A stretch of DNA of 64,000 nucleotides from Variovorax sp. EL159 (lineage in GTDB: Bacteria > Pseudomonadota > Gammaproteobacteria > Burkholderiales > Burkholderiaceae_C), in NCBI RefSeq assembly GCF_900100965.1, contig NZ_FMUJ01000003.1, positions 682,001 to 746,000 on the forward strand, read 5' to 3'. Position 1 is the stretch's first letter, and the number at the start of each line of letters is the position of its first letter. The notes beneath the pieces were generated by a model. It searched no databases. It saw only the letters and a program-made list of their open reading frames with translations, and had not been told where the DNA came from. The position numbers and the translations under genes were made by a program. Shown piece by piece: positions 1 to 8,501 of the stretch.

Positions 1-726
1 CTCAGCGGCATCGGCCGCGATGCGGGTGCGGAACAGCCGGTCCATGAAGGTGAACTGGAAGCCATAGTTGCCGTTGTGAACGGCATGGTGCAGATGATGA
101 CGGCGGCTCGCGGCAAACCAGTGGTTGTACGACACCCGCCTGAAGAAATCGTAGTTCGAGTGCCCGACGCAATTGAAGAACAGGCTGAACACCGGCACCG
201 CCGCGAGCGCCCAGAAGCTGAAGTCGTGCACCACCATCGGCAGCAGGATCACGTTGCCCAACATCAGCGCCTCGAGGGGATGAAAGCTGTACGTGGACCA
301 CGGCGTGGTCACGAACGAGCGGTGATGCGGCCCATGAAAGCGCCGCAGCAATCGCGTGTGCAGCAGGCGGTGGTTGATCCAGAAATGCACGTCGTTCCAG
401 ACTGCCAGCATGAGGACTTCAATCGCGATCTGCCACCCGCCCGCATCGGCGTCGAGCCGAGCCCAGCCCAGCTGCAGCAAGCCCCACGGAAACACCATGC
501 CGAGCCCGAAGATCAGCACCGAGATACTCGACTGCCCTATTTCGCGCCGCAATTGCCCCGGCTGCAACGGGCGCGGATCGAGCGCACGCCCGATGCCGAG
601 CGCCGGCAGCACCCGCTTCGTCAGCAGCCAGAAGATGCCGCCGAAACCGAAGTAGATGCCCCCGAAAAAAAGCACGCCCCACAGCATGACCTGCAGGACG
701 GACAACGATGTAAAAGTCTGTGCCAT
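1..726 (-). CDS. Fatty acid hydroxylase / sterol desaturase family membrane protein (3' end cut by window)
   Basis: A di-iron membrane oxygenase that hydroxylates or desaturates a lipid; the substrate is unknown. Translation from the ATG at 726 gives 242 codons still open at the window edge, so the C-terminus is missing. The family's histidine clusters are visible: HFWINH near residues 114-119, HGPHH near 131-135 and HHLHH near 213. Hydrophobic stretches around residues 10-40, 65-85 and 155-185 suggest an inner-membrane protein with cytoplasmic histidines. It starts 9 nt after the stop of the phospholipase D-like gene on the same strand, so the two probably form a membrane-lipid operon. Family is clear; the reaction is not. 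Confidence 0.85.
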   Translation of the reverse strand, partial: MAQTFTSLSVLQVMLWGVLFFGGIYFGFGGIFWLLTKRVLPALGIGRALDPRPLQPGQLRREIGQSSISVLIFGLGMVFPWGLLQLGWARLDADAGGWQIAIEVLMLAVWNDVHFWINHRLLHTRLLRRFHGPHHRSFVTTPWSTYSFHPLEALMLGNVILLPMVVHDFSFWALAAVPVFSLFFNCVGHSNYDFFRRVSYNHWFAASRRHHLHHAVHNGNYGFQFTFMDRLFRTRIAADAAE

Positions 727-735
727 CCCCCAAGG

Positions 736-2313
736 CTACAACAGCATCTCGGGAACGATCGGCGCGATGAGCATGTTGTAGAAGCGCTTGAAGAAACCCG
801 ACTCGGGTTCGGCGGTCAGGATCACCTCTTTCTCGCCGTCGTTGGTGAGCCATTGCAGCGTGCCGGTGTCCTTGGCCAGCCGCAGCCGGTACGAGTTCTG
901 CAGCTTGCTGATGTTGATGACGCGCAGCATCTCGCGCGCCAGTTGCGGGCTGTCGACCACCAGCCCCATCTCTGTGTTCTGGCTGGCCGAGCGCGGATCG
1001 AGGTTCATCGAGCCGATGAAGATGCGCTCCTTGTCGATGGCGGCGGTCTTTGCATGCAGCCGGCCGAGCGACTTGCCGAACATGCCGAAGCGCTCGCCCG
1101 CACTGGTGCGCTGCGGGCTCAGCTCGTACAGGTCGGCGCCGCCCTGCAGCAGCCGCTCGCGGTAGCGCGCATAACCGGTGTGCACCAGCGGCTCGTCGTT
1201 GGCGGCCAGCGAGTTGGTCAGCAGCGTGACCTTGATCTTGCGCCGGGACAGATCCTCGAAAGCCGCCATGCCGCGCTCGCCCGGCACGAGGTAGGGCGAG
1301 GTCATGTCGACCTCGGTCTTAGCGTCGAGCAGCAGGGCCCACACCTTCATCGTCACGCTGGTGGCGATGGCCTCGTCGGCCGTCATGGTCGCCGGCTTGG
1401 AGGGCGGGTCGGCAATGGCGCGGGCCTCGCCCCACAGCAGGCCCATGCGGCCGCCGTCGAGCTCTTCGGCGATGGGGCCATAGCCCAGGATGTCGGACGG
1501 CGGCAGCACGATCTTCGGCGGCGGCGCGGCCATGCCGACCCAGCTGTCGAAGTCGTCGGCGCCGGGCTTGTGGCCGCCCTCGCCCGTCACGATGTCGGCA
1601 ATGGGCCAGACCTGCACGCTGTTCCAGTAGGCGTCGAAGATCGATTCGAGCTGCGGCACCACCTTGCCGACCACCAGCGCGTCCATGTCGATGAAATTCT
1701 GGGCCTCGCTCAGCACGAAATATTCTTCGGCGATGTTGCGCCCGCCCACCACGGCCATCACGCCGTCGGCAATGAAGAGCTTGTTGTGCATGCGGTGGTT
1801 GAGCCGGTTGATCTCGAACGGCGAAGCCACGAAGCGCGAGAGAAGTCCGTCACGGCCGCAACAGAAAGGGTTGAACAACCGCACCTCGACGTTGGGCGTT
1901 TCGGACAGCGCCAGCAGCAGCAGCTGGCTCTTGACGGTGTACAGGTCGTCCACCAGCACCCGCACCTTGACGCCCCGGGCCGCGGCCTCGCGCAGCGTGC
2001 GCAGCAGCAGGCGGCCGACGGCATCGTTTTCAAGCTGGTAGTACTGCACCACCAGGGAGCGCTGGGCGCGCTGCGCCAGTTGGATGCGCGCGTCCAGCGA
2101 ATACACGCCCAGCGGCATCAGGCGAAAACCCGAGTGCTCGCCGGGCGGCGTGGAGGCGGCGGCGATCTTCGCCAGCGGGGTCGATGGGTCGGCTGGCGCG
2201 GCCTGCTCGGCGGGCCGCTCGCGCGCCGGAGGCAAGGAGCCGCAGGCACCGAGCGCCGCGACCAGCGCGCCTGCCAGCGCCATGCGCAGAAGAACAATCA
2301 TCGAGGCGTTCAT
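736..2313 (-). CDS. Phospholipase D-family lipoprotein, cardiolipin synthase C-like
   Basis: Predicted phosphatidyltransferase of the PLD superfamily, 525 aa. Two HxKxxxxD catalytic motifs are present: HNKLFIAD at about residues 176-183 and HAKTAAID at about 420-427, each followed by the usual G/S-rich strand (GGRNI, GSMNLDPRS). I chose the ATG at 2313 because it begins a lipoprotein signal with lipobox LGAC (Cys24); the frame opens further upstream without a signal. It resembles ClsC/YmdC-type proteins that make cardiolipin at the inner membrane, though a phospholipase role is possible. It lies upstream of the fatty acid hydroxylase gene and is divergent from the peroxiredoxin gene. Confidence 0.87.
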   Translation of the reverse strand: MNASMIVLLRMALAGALVAALGACGSLPPARERPAEQAAPADPSTPLAKIAAASTPPGEHSGFRLMPLGVYSLDARIQLAQRAQRSLVVQYYQLENDAVGRLLLRTLREAAARGVKVRVLVDDLYTVKSQLLLLALSETPNVEVRLFNPFCCGRDGLLSRFVASPFEINRLNHRMHNKLFIADGVMAVVGGRNIAEEYFVLSEAQNFIDMDALVVGKVVPQLESIFDAYWNSVQVWPIADIVTGEGGHKPGADDFDSWVGMAAPPPKIVLPPSDILGYGPIAEELDGGRMGLLWGEARAIADPPSKPATMTADEAIATSVTMKVWALLLDAKTEVDMTSPYLVPGERGMAAFEDLSRRKIKVTLLTNSLAANDEPLVHTGYARYRERLLQGGADLYELSPQRTSAGERFGMFGKSLGRLHAKTAAIDKERIFIGSMNLDPRSASQNTEMGLVVDSPQLAREMLRVINISKLQNSYRLRLAKDTGTLQWLTNDGEKEVILTAEPESGFFKRFYNMLIAPIVPEMLL

Positions 2314-2443
2314 GAGGATGTTTCCGTTGCCTTGTTTTGCCAGCCGTTGCCTTGAATACGCCTGCCGCCCGGGGCCGGTTTCACATGCCCCTTCGGACGG
2401 TGCGGAGCCTAGAATTCGCCCCACACCGCTTCGGAGTTACATC

Positions 2444-2998
2444 ATGGCCCGATCGACCTTTTCGCGCATCGCCCTGATGACGGTTTTTGCAGCCCTCGCC
2501 CATCCCGCCTGGGCTGCGCTGGACATCGGCGACCCGGTGCCCCGGTTCACCGCCAACGCCGCACTGGGCGGCAAGACCTTCCGCTATTCGCTGGCCGATG
2601 CGCTCTCCAAGGGGCCGGTGGTGGTGTACTTCTTTCCGGCGGCCGACTCCAACGACTGCTCGATCGAGGCCCATGCCTTCGCCGAGGCCGTCGACCAGTT
2701 CGCCGCACTGGGCGCCAGCGTGATCGGCGTGTCGGCGGACGACATCGGCACCCTGGCGAAGTTCTCGGTCAAGTCCTGCCAGAGCCGCTTTCCCGTGGCG
2801 TCGGACGAATCGAAAGCCGTGATCCAAGGCTTCGATGCACTGATGCAGACGCGGCCGGATTTTGCCAACCGCCTGTCGTACGTGATCGCGCCGGATGGCA
2901 AGGTCGCCTACTACTACCAGAACCTGAACCCCGACAAGCATGTGGAGCGCATGCTGAACGCAGTGCGGGCGCTGCCGAAGGCCACGGCGGCGAAGTAA
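2444..2998 (+). CDS. Exported peroxiredoxin (AhpC/TSA-Bcp-like)
   Basis: Thiol peroxidase-like protein of 184 aa. Residues 1-24 form a signal peptide ending near AWA, so it probably acts in the periplasm. The peroxidatic site reads PAADSNDC, matching PxxxTxxC with serine for threonine and Cys72 as nucleophile; Cys112, forty residues on, is a likely resolving cysteine as in atypical Bcp enzymes. Downstream GVSADD and FPVASDE fit the thioredoxin-like peroxiredoxin fold. The ATG at 2444 was preferred over upstream in-frame starts because it begins the signal peptide. It is followed 55 nt later by an aldehyde dehydrogenase gene on the same strand. The reductant is unknown. Confidence 0.85.
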   Translation: MARSTFSRIALMTVFAALAHPAWAALDIGDPVPRFTANAALGGKTFRYSLADALSKGPVVVYFFPAADSNDCSIEAHAFAEAVDQFAALGASVIGVSADDIGTLAKFSVKSCQSRFPVASDESKAVIQGFDALMQTRPDFANRLSYVIAPDGKVAYYYQNLNPDKHVERMLNAVRALPKATAAK

Positions 2999-3053
2999 GG
3001 ACAGCCGGCCCGGCGGCCACGGTTTCGGCGTGCTTCGCGCAAAATCGGGTCCC

Positions 3054-4487
3054 ATGCAGCTCAACTACATCGCCAACGCGGACGTTCCGTCCTCCTCCGG
3101 CCGCACCCTGCCGGTCATCGACCCTTCCGACGGTCAGCCTTTCGACGAAATCCAGCGCAGCAACGCCGCCGACATCGACTCGGCCGTGCGCGCCGCCCGC
3201 GACTGCTTCGAGGGCGTCTGGCACAAGGTCAGCGCCGCCGACCGGGGCCGCCTGCTGTTCAAGCTCTCGCAGAAGATCGCCGAGCATGTCGACGAGCTCG
3301 CGCTGATCGAGCAGCGCGACTGCGGCAAGCCCGTGAAGCAGGCGCGCGCCGATGCGGTGGCGCTGGTGCGCTACTTCGAGTTCTATGCCGGTGCCTGCGA
3401 CAAGCTGCACGGCGAGACCATCCCCTACCAGGATGGCTACAGCGTCTTCACCTGGCGCGAGCCGCACGGCGTGACCGGCCACATCATTCCGTGGAACTAC
3501 CCGATGCAGATCTTCGGGCGCAGCGTGGGCGGCGCGCTGGCGGCGGGCAACGTGTGCGTGGTCAAGCCGGCCGAAGACGCCTGCCTTTCGCTGATCCGCG
3601 TGGCGCAGCTGGCGGCCGAGGTCGGCTTTCCGGCGGGCGCGCTCAACATCGTGACGGGCTACGGTCATGAAGTGGGCGATGCGCTTGCGCGGCACGAAGG
3701 CATCGACCACATCAGCTTCACCGGCAGCCCGAAGATCGGCACGCTTATCCAGCAGGTGGCGGCCGAGCGGCATTGCCCCGTCACGCTGGAGCTGGGCGGC
3801 AAGAGCCCGCAGATCATCTTTGCCGATGCCGACCTGGATGCGGCCATCCCCGTGATCATCAACGCCATCGTGCAGAACGCCGGCCAGACCTGCTCGGCCG
3901 GCTCGCGCGTGCTGATCCAGCGCGACATCTACGAGCCGCTGCTCGAACGCCTCGGCCACGCCTTCGAGGCCCTGCGCGTCGGTCCTGCTGCAATGGACCT
4001 CGATGTCGGCCCGCTGATCCGCCAGACGCAGCAGCAGCGCGTGTGGGACTTCCTGAGCGATGCGCAGCATGCCGGCATCCCGATGGTGGCGCAGGGCATC
4101 GTGGTCGAGGAAGCGCCCGAAACCGGCTTCTACCAGGCCCCCACGCTGCTGCGCGATGTGCCCGTGAACCACCGCCTGGCGCAAGAAGAAGTGTTCGGCC
4201 CGGTGCTGGCAGCGATGCAGTTCGCCGATGAAGACGAGGCCGTGGCCCTTGCCAACGCCACCCAGTTCGGCCTCGTGGCCGGCGTGTGGACGGCCGACGG
4301 ATCACGCCAGTTCCGCATGGCCAAGCGCGTGCGCAGCGGGCAGGTGTTCATCAACAACTACGGTGCGGGCGGTGGCGTCGAGCTGCCCTTCGGCGGCGTG
4401 AAGTCTTCAGGCTATGGCCGCGAGAAGGGCTTCGAGGCGCTGTATGGCTTCACTACGCTGAAGACGGTTGCCGTCAAGCACGGCTAG
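3054..4487 (+). CDS. NAD(P)-dependent aldehyde dehydrogenase family protein
   Basis: Oxidises an aldehyde to the acid with NAD(P); substrate not deducible. The protein is 477 aa, normal for the ALDH superfamily. Visible motifs are the N-terminal NPSDG-type start, the active-site glutamate in LELGGKSP (about Glu246), FTGSPKIG for cofactor binding and the nucleophile in GQTCSAGSR (about Cys280). PWNYPM and the C-terminal PFGGVKSSGYGREKG are also typical. The ATG at 3054 gives a conventional N-terminus. A dispersed 65-bp repeat begins 9 nt after its stop. Betaine-aldehyde and gamma-guanidinobutyraldehyde enzymes look similar, so a specific name is not justified. Confidence 0.9.
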   Translation: MQLNYIANADVPSSSGRTLPVIDPSDGQPFDEIQRSNAADIDSAVRAARDCFEGVWHKVSAADRGRLLFKLSQKIAEHVDELALIEQRDCGKPVKQARADAVALVRYFEFYAGACDKLHGETIPYQDGYSVFTWREPHGVTGHIIPWNYPMQIFGRSVGGALAAGNVCVVKPAEDACLSLIRVAQLAAEVGFPAGALNIVTGYGHEVGDALARHEGIDHISFTGSPKIGTLIQQVAAERHCPVTLELGGKSPQIIFADADLDAAIPVIINAIVQNAGQTCSAGSRVLIQRDIYEPLLERLGHAFEALRVGPAAMDLDVGPLIRQTQQQRVWDFLSDAQHAGIPMVAQGIVVEEAPETGFYQAPTLLRDVPVNHRLAQEEVFGPVLAAMQFADEDEAVALANATQFGLVAGVWTADGSRQFRMAKRVRSGQVFINNYGAGGGVELPFGGVKSSGYGREKGFEALYGFTTLKTVAVKHG

Positions 4488-4496
4488 CAACTGGCT

Positions 4497-4561
4497 CTCC
4501 CCGAGGCTGCGCGCACTTCGTGTCGCTTTGCCAACCCCCTCGCCGGGGGCGACGCCAGCGG
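4497..4561 (+). repeat. 65-bp dispersed intergenic repeat, copy 1
   Basis: A 65-bp block that matches 11635-11699 at 59 of 65 positions with no gaps. It contains the short inverted repeat CCCCCTCGCCGGGGG, which can fold into a hairpin. It lies between the stop codons of two convergent genes, starting 9 nt after the aldehyde dehydrogenase stop. It is probably a REP-like family repeat; number and spread in the genome are unknown. Confidence 0.75.
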
Positions 4562-4585
4562 CCCACGAAAGGCACAGGGAGCGTC

Positions 4586-5524
4586 TTACCCCAGCGCGGT
4601 GTCCAGCAGCATCATCAGCACGAAGCCAATCATCAGCCCGCTGGTGGCAAAGGCTTCGTGCCCCTTGCGGTGCGATTCGGGAATGATCTCGTGGCTGATC
4701 ACGAACAGCATCGCGCCCGCCGCAAAGCCCAGGCCCCAGGGCAGCAGCATCGCCGAATGGCCGACCACGGCCGCGCCCAGCACGGCACCCAGCGGCTCGA
4801 CCAGCCCTGACGCCATGCCGATCAGCACGGCGAACATCCGGCTGTAGCCGGCGGCCAGCAGCGCCACCGCCACGACCAGCCCTTCGGGCACGTCCTGGAT
4901 CGCGATGCCGGTGGCGAGCGCATCGGCCCGCAAGCCGTTGTTGGCCGCGTAGCCGACGCCGATGGCCAGCCCCTCGGGCACGTTGTGCAGCGCGATCGCG
5001 AACACGAAGAGCCACGTCCGGCGCAACTGCCTGGCCGACTGCCCCTCGCGCCCCTTGATGAAGTGCTCGTGCGGCAGCACGCGGTCCATCACCATGAGCA
5101 CAAGGCCACCCAGCAGGATGGCCGAGCCGATCGTGCCGCCCGCGGCCCACGGGCCACCGCCGAAGACGCCCACGTTCTTCGCCGCCTCGAGCCCGGGGAT
5201 GATCAGCGAGAAGGCGCTGGCCGCCAGCATGACGCCGGAGCCGAAACCGAACAGCGTGTCCTGCAACCGCTCAGGCAGCTTCTGAGAGAACACCACCGGC
5301 AGCGTGCCGAGCGCGGTGGCCAGCGCGGCCACCGAACCGCCGAGCAAGGCGTTCCAGACGATCGGATCGGCGCGCACGAACTGCCAGAACTGCGACACGA
5401 GCACCAGCACGCCGGCGCCGACGATGGCCAGCCCGATCCGCTCGCGCACCGAACGGGCGGCGGCTGCCCTTGGCCGTGCCGGCACGGCCAGAACCTGCGG
5501 CTGTTGCTGCGTCTCGTCGTTCAT
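4586..5524 (-). CDS. ZIP-family divalent metal transporter
   Basis: Membrane importer for zinc, iron or manganese, 312 aa. The two ZIP signature helices are present as HNVPEGLAIG and DVPEGLVVAVAL, each with the metal-binding H/D, N and E residues, followed by HEIIPESHRKGHE. About eight hydrophobic helices are visible after a 35-residue cytoplasmic N-terminus. It resembles the GufA/ZupT branch. The ATG at 5524 lies 11 nt after the stop of the superoxide dismutase gene, so the two are almost certainly cotranscribed from the Fur-box promoter at 6238-6266. That suggests uptake of manganese or iron for the dismutase, but the metal is inferred. Confidence 0.88.
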   Translation of the reverse strand: MNDETQQQPQVLAVPARPRAAAARSVRERIGLAIVGAGVLVLVSQFWQFVRADPIVWNALLGGSVAALATALGTLPVVFSQKLPERLQDTLFGFGSGVMLAASAFSLIIPGLEAAKNVGVFGGGPWAAGGTIGSAILLGGLVLMVMDRVLPHEHFIKGREGQSARQLRRTWLFVFAIALHNVPEGLAIGVGYAANNGLRADALATGIAIQDVPEGLVVAVALLAAGYSRMFAVLIGMASGLVEPLGAVLGAAVVGHSAMLLPWGLGFAAGAMLFVISHEIIPESHRKGHEAFATSGLMIGFVLMMLLDTALG

Positions 5525-5535
5525 GGGTTTGCCCT

Positions 5536-6171
5536 TCAGCCGCCGGTGGCTGCGGCGTAGCGCCGCGCCACTTCGGTCCAGTTCACCACGTTGTAGAAGG
5601 CCGCGATGTAGTCGGGACGGCGGTTCTGGTACTTGAGGTAGTACGCGTGCTCCCACACATCGAGCCCAAGGATCGGCGTGTTGCCGGAGCCGATGCCCTG
5701 CATCAGCGGGCTGTCCTGGTTGCCGCTGCTCTCGACGGCGAGCTTGCCGCCCCTGGCAACCGATAGCCATGCCCAGCCGCTGCCGAAGCGCGCGAGCGCG
5801 GCCTTGGTGAAGGCTTCCTTGAAGGCGTCGAAGCCACCCAGGTCGGTGTCGATGGCCTTGGCCAGCGCCCCCATGGGAACGCCGCCCCCGCCCTGGCCAG
5901 CGGGCGCCATCACGGTCCAGAACAGGCTGTGGTTGGCATGGCCGCCGCCGTTGTTGCGCACCGGCGCGCGCAGCGCCTCGGGCAGCTTCTCGACGCCGAC
6001 GATCAGCTCTTCGACCGGCAAGCCCTCGTGCGGCGTGTCCTTCAGGGCCGCATTGAGGTTGTTCACATAGGCCTGGTGGTGCTTGCTGTGATGGATTTCC
6101 ATCGTCTGCGCGTCGATGTGGGGTTCGAGCGCATCGAAGGCATAGGGCAAGGCTGGGAGGGTGTACGGCAC
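5536..6171 (-). CDS. sodA: Superoxide dismutase, Mn-type
   Basis: Converts superoxide to oxygen and hydrogen peroxide in the cytoplasm. The 211-aa protein carries the metal ligands His27 (in EIHHSKHH), the histidine in [10 protein letters not shown], and Asp and His of LDVWEHAYY. The NNGGGHANH and NQDSPLM stretches match the manganese-type residues (Gly and Gln) rather than the iron type, although cambialistic use cannot be excluded. No signal peptide. The promoter at 6238-6266 has a near-consensus Fur box over its spacer, indicating iron-dependent repression as known for E. coli sodA. The ZIP transporter gene follows after 11 nt. Confidence 0.93.
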   Translation of the reverse strand: MPYTLPALPYAFDALEPHIDAQTMEIHHSKHHQAYVNNLNAALKDTPHEGLPVEELIVGVEKLPEALRAPVRNNGGGHANHSLFWTVMAPAGQGGGGVPMGALAKAIDTDLGGFDAFKEAFTKAALARFGSGWAWLSVARGGKLAVESSGNQDSPLMQGIGSGNTPILGLDVWEHAYYLKYQNRRPDYIAAFYNVVNWTEVARRYAAATGG

Positions 6172-6237
6172 GGTTCGAAAGCTCCTTGGTTGAAGAGCCC
6201 TTTGCGTTGTCGACGTGCTGCGTACTCAGGCATCCAG

Positions 6238-6266
6238 ATGATAGTAATTCGCATTGTCTATGTCAA
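6238..6266 (-). promoter_or_regulatory. sodA-ZIP promoter with overlapping Fur box
   Basis: Read on the minus strand, a perfect -35 TTGACA (6266-6261) is followed by a 17-bp spacer and a -10 TATCAT (6243-6238). Positions 6240-6258 match the 19-bp Fur consensus at 14 of 19 positions, covering the spacer and part of the -10. Bound Fur would block RNA polymerase. Transcription should start near 6231, giving a leader of about 60 nt before sodA. Confidence 0.75.
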
Positions 6267-6363
6267 GACATACAACCTTCCGATGGTTCAAACAAGCCAA
6301 ACCATCGGTACCGATGGCGACGCTCGATACACTGCACGCGGCCTCCTTTTTGGGAGATACACC

Positions 6364-7083
6364 ATGCGTCTCGCAGACCAGCCCGTCACGATGAAGCTCA
6401 AGAAAAGTGCCCTGCCCCTCGCCCTGCTGCTTTGCGCGGGCCTCGCTTTCGCACAGACCGCCACACCGCCGGCCGGCGAGTACATCTACGAGGGCGGCAG
6501 CGGCGCGTTGCGCGTCAAGCCCGACGGGCGCTTCGACATCACCACCATCGGCAGCAACGCCCACACCTGCGCACTCGACGGCACCATCGTGCGCGGCAAG
6601 GCCAAGCTCGGCGACACGAACTGCGTGGTGAACTTCGCGACCAGTGCTGACAAGGTCCAGGTCAGCACCAACGGTGCGGACCAGTGCCGCGAAAACTGCG
6701 GCATGCGCGCCGGCTTCGAAGGCACCTACACCCGCCCCACCCCGGCCTGCACCGACAAGGCCGTGGCGAACTCCCGCAAGTCCTTCAAGCGCCAGTACGA
6801 CGCGAAGGACTACGCCATCGCCCTGGCCACCCTGTCCCCCGTGCTTTCGGAGTGCGACAAGACCCTCGACTGGATCACCAAGGGCTGGATGCGCAACGAC
6901 GTCGCGCTGACGCAGTTCAAGCTCAACGACCGCGCGGCCTGCCTCAGGACCCTGCAACCGCTGGCCGAGGACGCCGCCCGCACCGACGACGGCATCAAGG
7001 AAAACTATCCGCCCGCCGATGCGGAAATCTTCCTGCCCGTGGTCCGCGCCACGCGCACGAACCTGAAGCTCTGCCGCGGATAG
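6364..7083 (+). CDS. Exported hypothetical protein, cysteine-rich
   Basis: I do not recognise this 239-aa protein. A hydrophobic segment (LPLALLLCAGLAFA) ending near residue 30 looks like a signal peptide, so it is probably periplasmic. Residues about 35-120 form a small domain with an even number of cysteines (TCALDG, TNCVV, QCRENCG), suggesting disulfides. Residues about 125-239 are helical and resemble tetratricopeptide-like repeats (YDAKDYAIALATLSPV). The ATG at 6364 is favoured by GGGAGA 8 nt upstream; the ATG at 6391 gives a more standard signal peptide. It is divergent from sodA and followed after 86 nt by a serine hydrolase gene. Confidence 0.7.
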   Translation: MRLADQPVTMKLKKSALPLALLLCAGLAFAQTATPPAGEYIYEGGSGALRVKPDGRFDITTIGSNAHTCALDGTIVRGKAKLGDTNCVVNFATSADKVQVSTNGADQCRENCGMRAGFEGTYTRPTPACTDKAVANSRKSFKRQYDAKDYAIALATLSPVLSECDKTLDWITKGWMRNDVALTQFKLNDRAACLRTLQPLAEDAARTDDGIKENYPPADAEIFLPVVRATRTNLKLCRG

Positions 7084-7169
7084 CCTCGCCGATCGCCCGC
7101 GCAGGGCAACAGGCGGCACCCAAGACCGCCGTGCCGAATTTCCATTCGCAACAAGACGGAGACAACACC

Positions 7170-8447
7170 ATGAAGTTCTTCCAGCGCAGCCTCTGCGCCG
7201 CCGTGCTCGGCCTGGCCCTTCCCCTGCTCGCCGCGGCGCAGTCGCTGCCCACGGCAACGCCCGAGCAGGTCGGCCTGTCCACCCCGCGCCTGCAGATGCT
7301 CAGCGACGTGCTCAAGGCCGACGTGGCGGCCGGCAAGATCCCCGGCGCGGTGCTGCTGGTGGCACGCCAGGGCAAGGTCGCCTGGTTCGAGCCGGTCGGC
7401 AAGCTCGACCCCGCCAGCGGCACGGCCATGCCGCGCGACGGCATCTTCCGCATCTACTCGATGAGCAAGCCCATCACCACCGTCGCCGCGATGATGCTGG
7501 TGGAAGACGGCCGCCTGAAGCTCGACGACCCGATCGCCACGTACCTCCCCGAGTTCGCCCGCATGACCGTCGGCGTCGAGAAGCCGGGGCCCGACGGCAA
7601 GCCGGTGCTCGACACCGTGCCCGCGCGCCGCCCGATCACCGTGCAAGACCTCATGCGCCACACCTCGGGCCTGACCTACGGCTTCTTCGGCCCGGGCCTC
7701 GTCAAGCAGGCCTACAACGCGGCCAACCTGGGCGTGGACGATCCGACCAACGCCGAGTTCTCGCAACGGCTGGCCAAGCTGCCGCTGGCCTACCAGCCCG
7801 GCACGACCTGGGAATACAGCCACTCCACCGACATCCTCGGCCGCGTGGTCGAGGTGGTGTCGGGCCAGTCGCTCTACCAATTCGAGAAAAGCCGCCTGCT
7901 CGATCCGTTGGGCATGAAGGACACCAGCTACTACGTGCCCGAGGCGGCACGCCAGCCGCGCATCGCCGAGCCGCTGGCCAATGACCGCAGCTTCGGCGTG
8001 GGGGCCGACTTCAACGACCCGCGCGTGGTGCGCAAGCTCGAATCGGGCGGCGGCGGGCTGGTGTCGACGGCGGGCGACTACGCACGCTTTCTGCAGATGC
8101 TGCTCAACGGCGGCTCGCTCGACGGCAAGCGCTACCTCGGCCCGCGCACCCTGGCGCTGATGACGGCCGACCACTCCAACGCCGGGGCCGGCATCGTGCC
8201 CGGCCCGCTCTACCTGCCGGGCCCCGGCTACGGCTTCGGCCTGGGCTTTGCCGTGCGCCGCAACGACGGCGAGGCGCCCTACCCGGCCGCCGGCGGCGAA
8301 TACAACTGGGGCGGCGCGGGCGGCACCTACATGTGGGTCGATCCGAAGAACGAGATGTTCGTCGTGCTCATGCTGCAGTCACCCAAGTACCGCACGCACT
8401 ACCGCAGCCTCACGCGCGACATGGTGTACGCGGCCATGCTCAAGTAG
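7170..8447 (+). CDS. Exported serine hydrolase, class C beta-lactamase / esterase EstB family
   Basis: Periplasmic acyl-serine hydrolase of 425 aa with a 23-residue signal peptide. The nucleophile motif SxxK appears as SMSK (Ser97-Lys100) and the second motif probably as YSHS in [14 protein letters not shown] near residue 395 is the likely third motif. The overall pattern ([30 protein letters not shown]) is that of the beta-lactamase-related esterases rather than true cephalosporinases. Substrate unknown; it could be an esterase or D-amino peptidase. It follows the unknown exported protein on the same strand and precedes moaA by 54 nt. Confidence 0.87.
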   Translation: MKFFQRSLCAAVLGLALPLLAAAQSLPTATPEQVGLSTPRLQMLSDVLKADVAAGKIPGAVLLVARQGKVAWFEPVGKLDPASGTAMPRDGIFRIYSMSKPITTVAAMMLVEDGRLKLDDPIATYLPEFARMTVGVEKPGPDGKPVLDTVPARRPITVQDLMRHTSGLTYGFFGPGLVKQAYNAANLGVDDPTNAEFSQRLAKLPLAYQPGTTWEYSHSTDILGRVVEVVSGQSLYQFEKSRLLDPLGMKDTSYYVPEAARQPRIAEPLANDRSFGVGADFNDPRVVRKLESGGGGLVSTAGDYARFLQMLLNGGSLDGKRYLGPRTLALMTADHSNAGAGIVPGPLYLPGPGYGFGLGFAVRRNDGEAPYPAAGGEYNWGGAGGTYMWVDPKNEMFVVLMLQSPKYRTHYRSLTRDMVYAAMLK

Positions 8448-8501
8448 CCCGCGGCGCGCCGGCCCTTGGTCGATGGCGCAAAATCGGCGTTCGTCTCCAC
8501 C

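Noticed and set aside
76..2355. A long plus-strand open frame of about 760 codons opposite the phospholipase D-like gene
   Set aside because: It is rich in Arg, His, Gln and Ala and lacks any domain, the usual antisense shadow in high-GC DNA; the minus strand has two intact HKD motifs and a lipoprotein signal.
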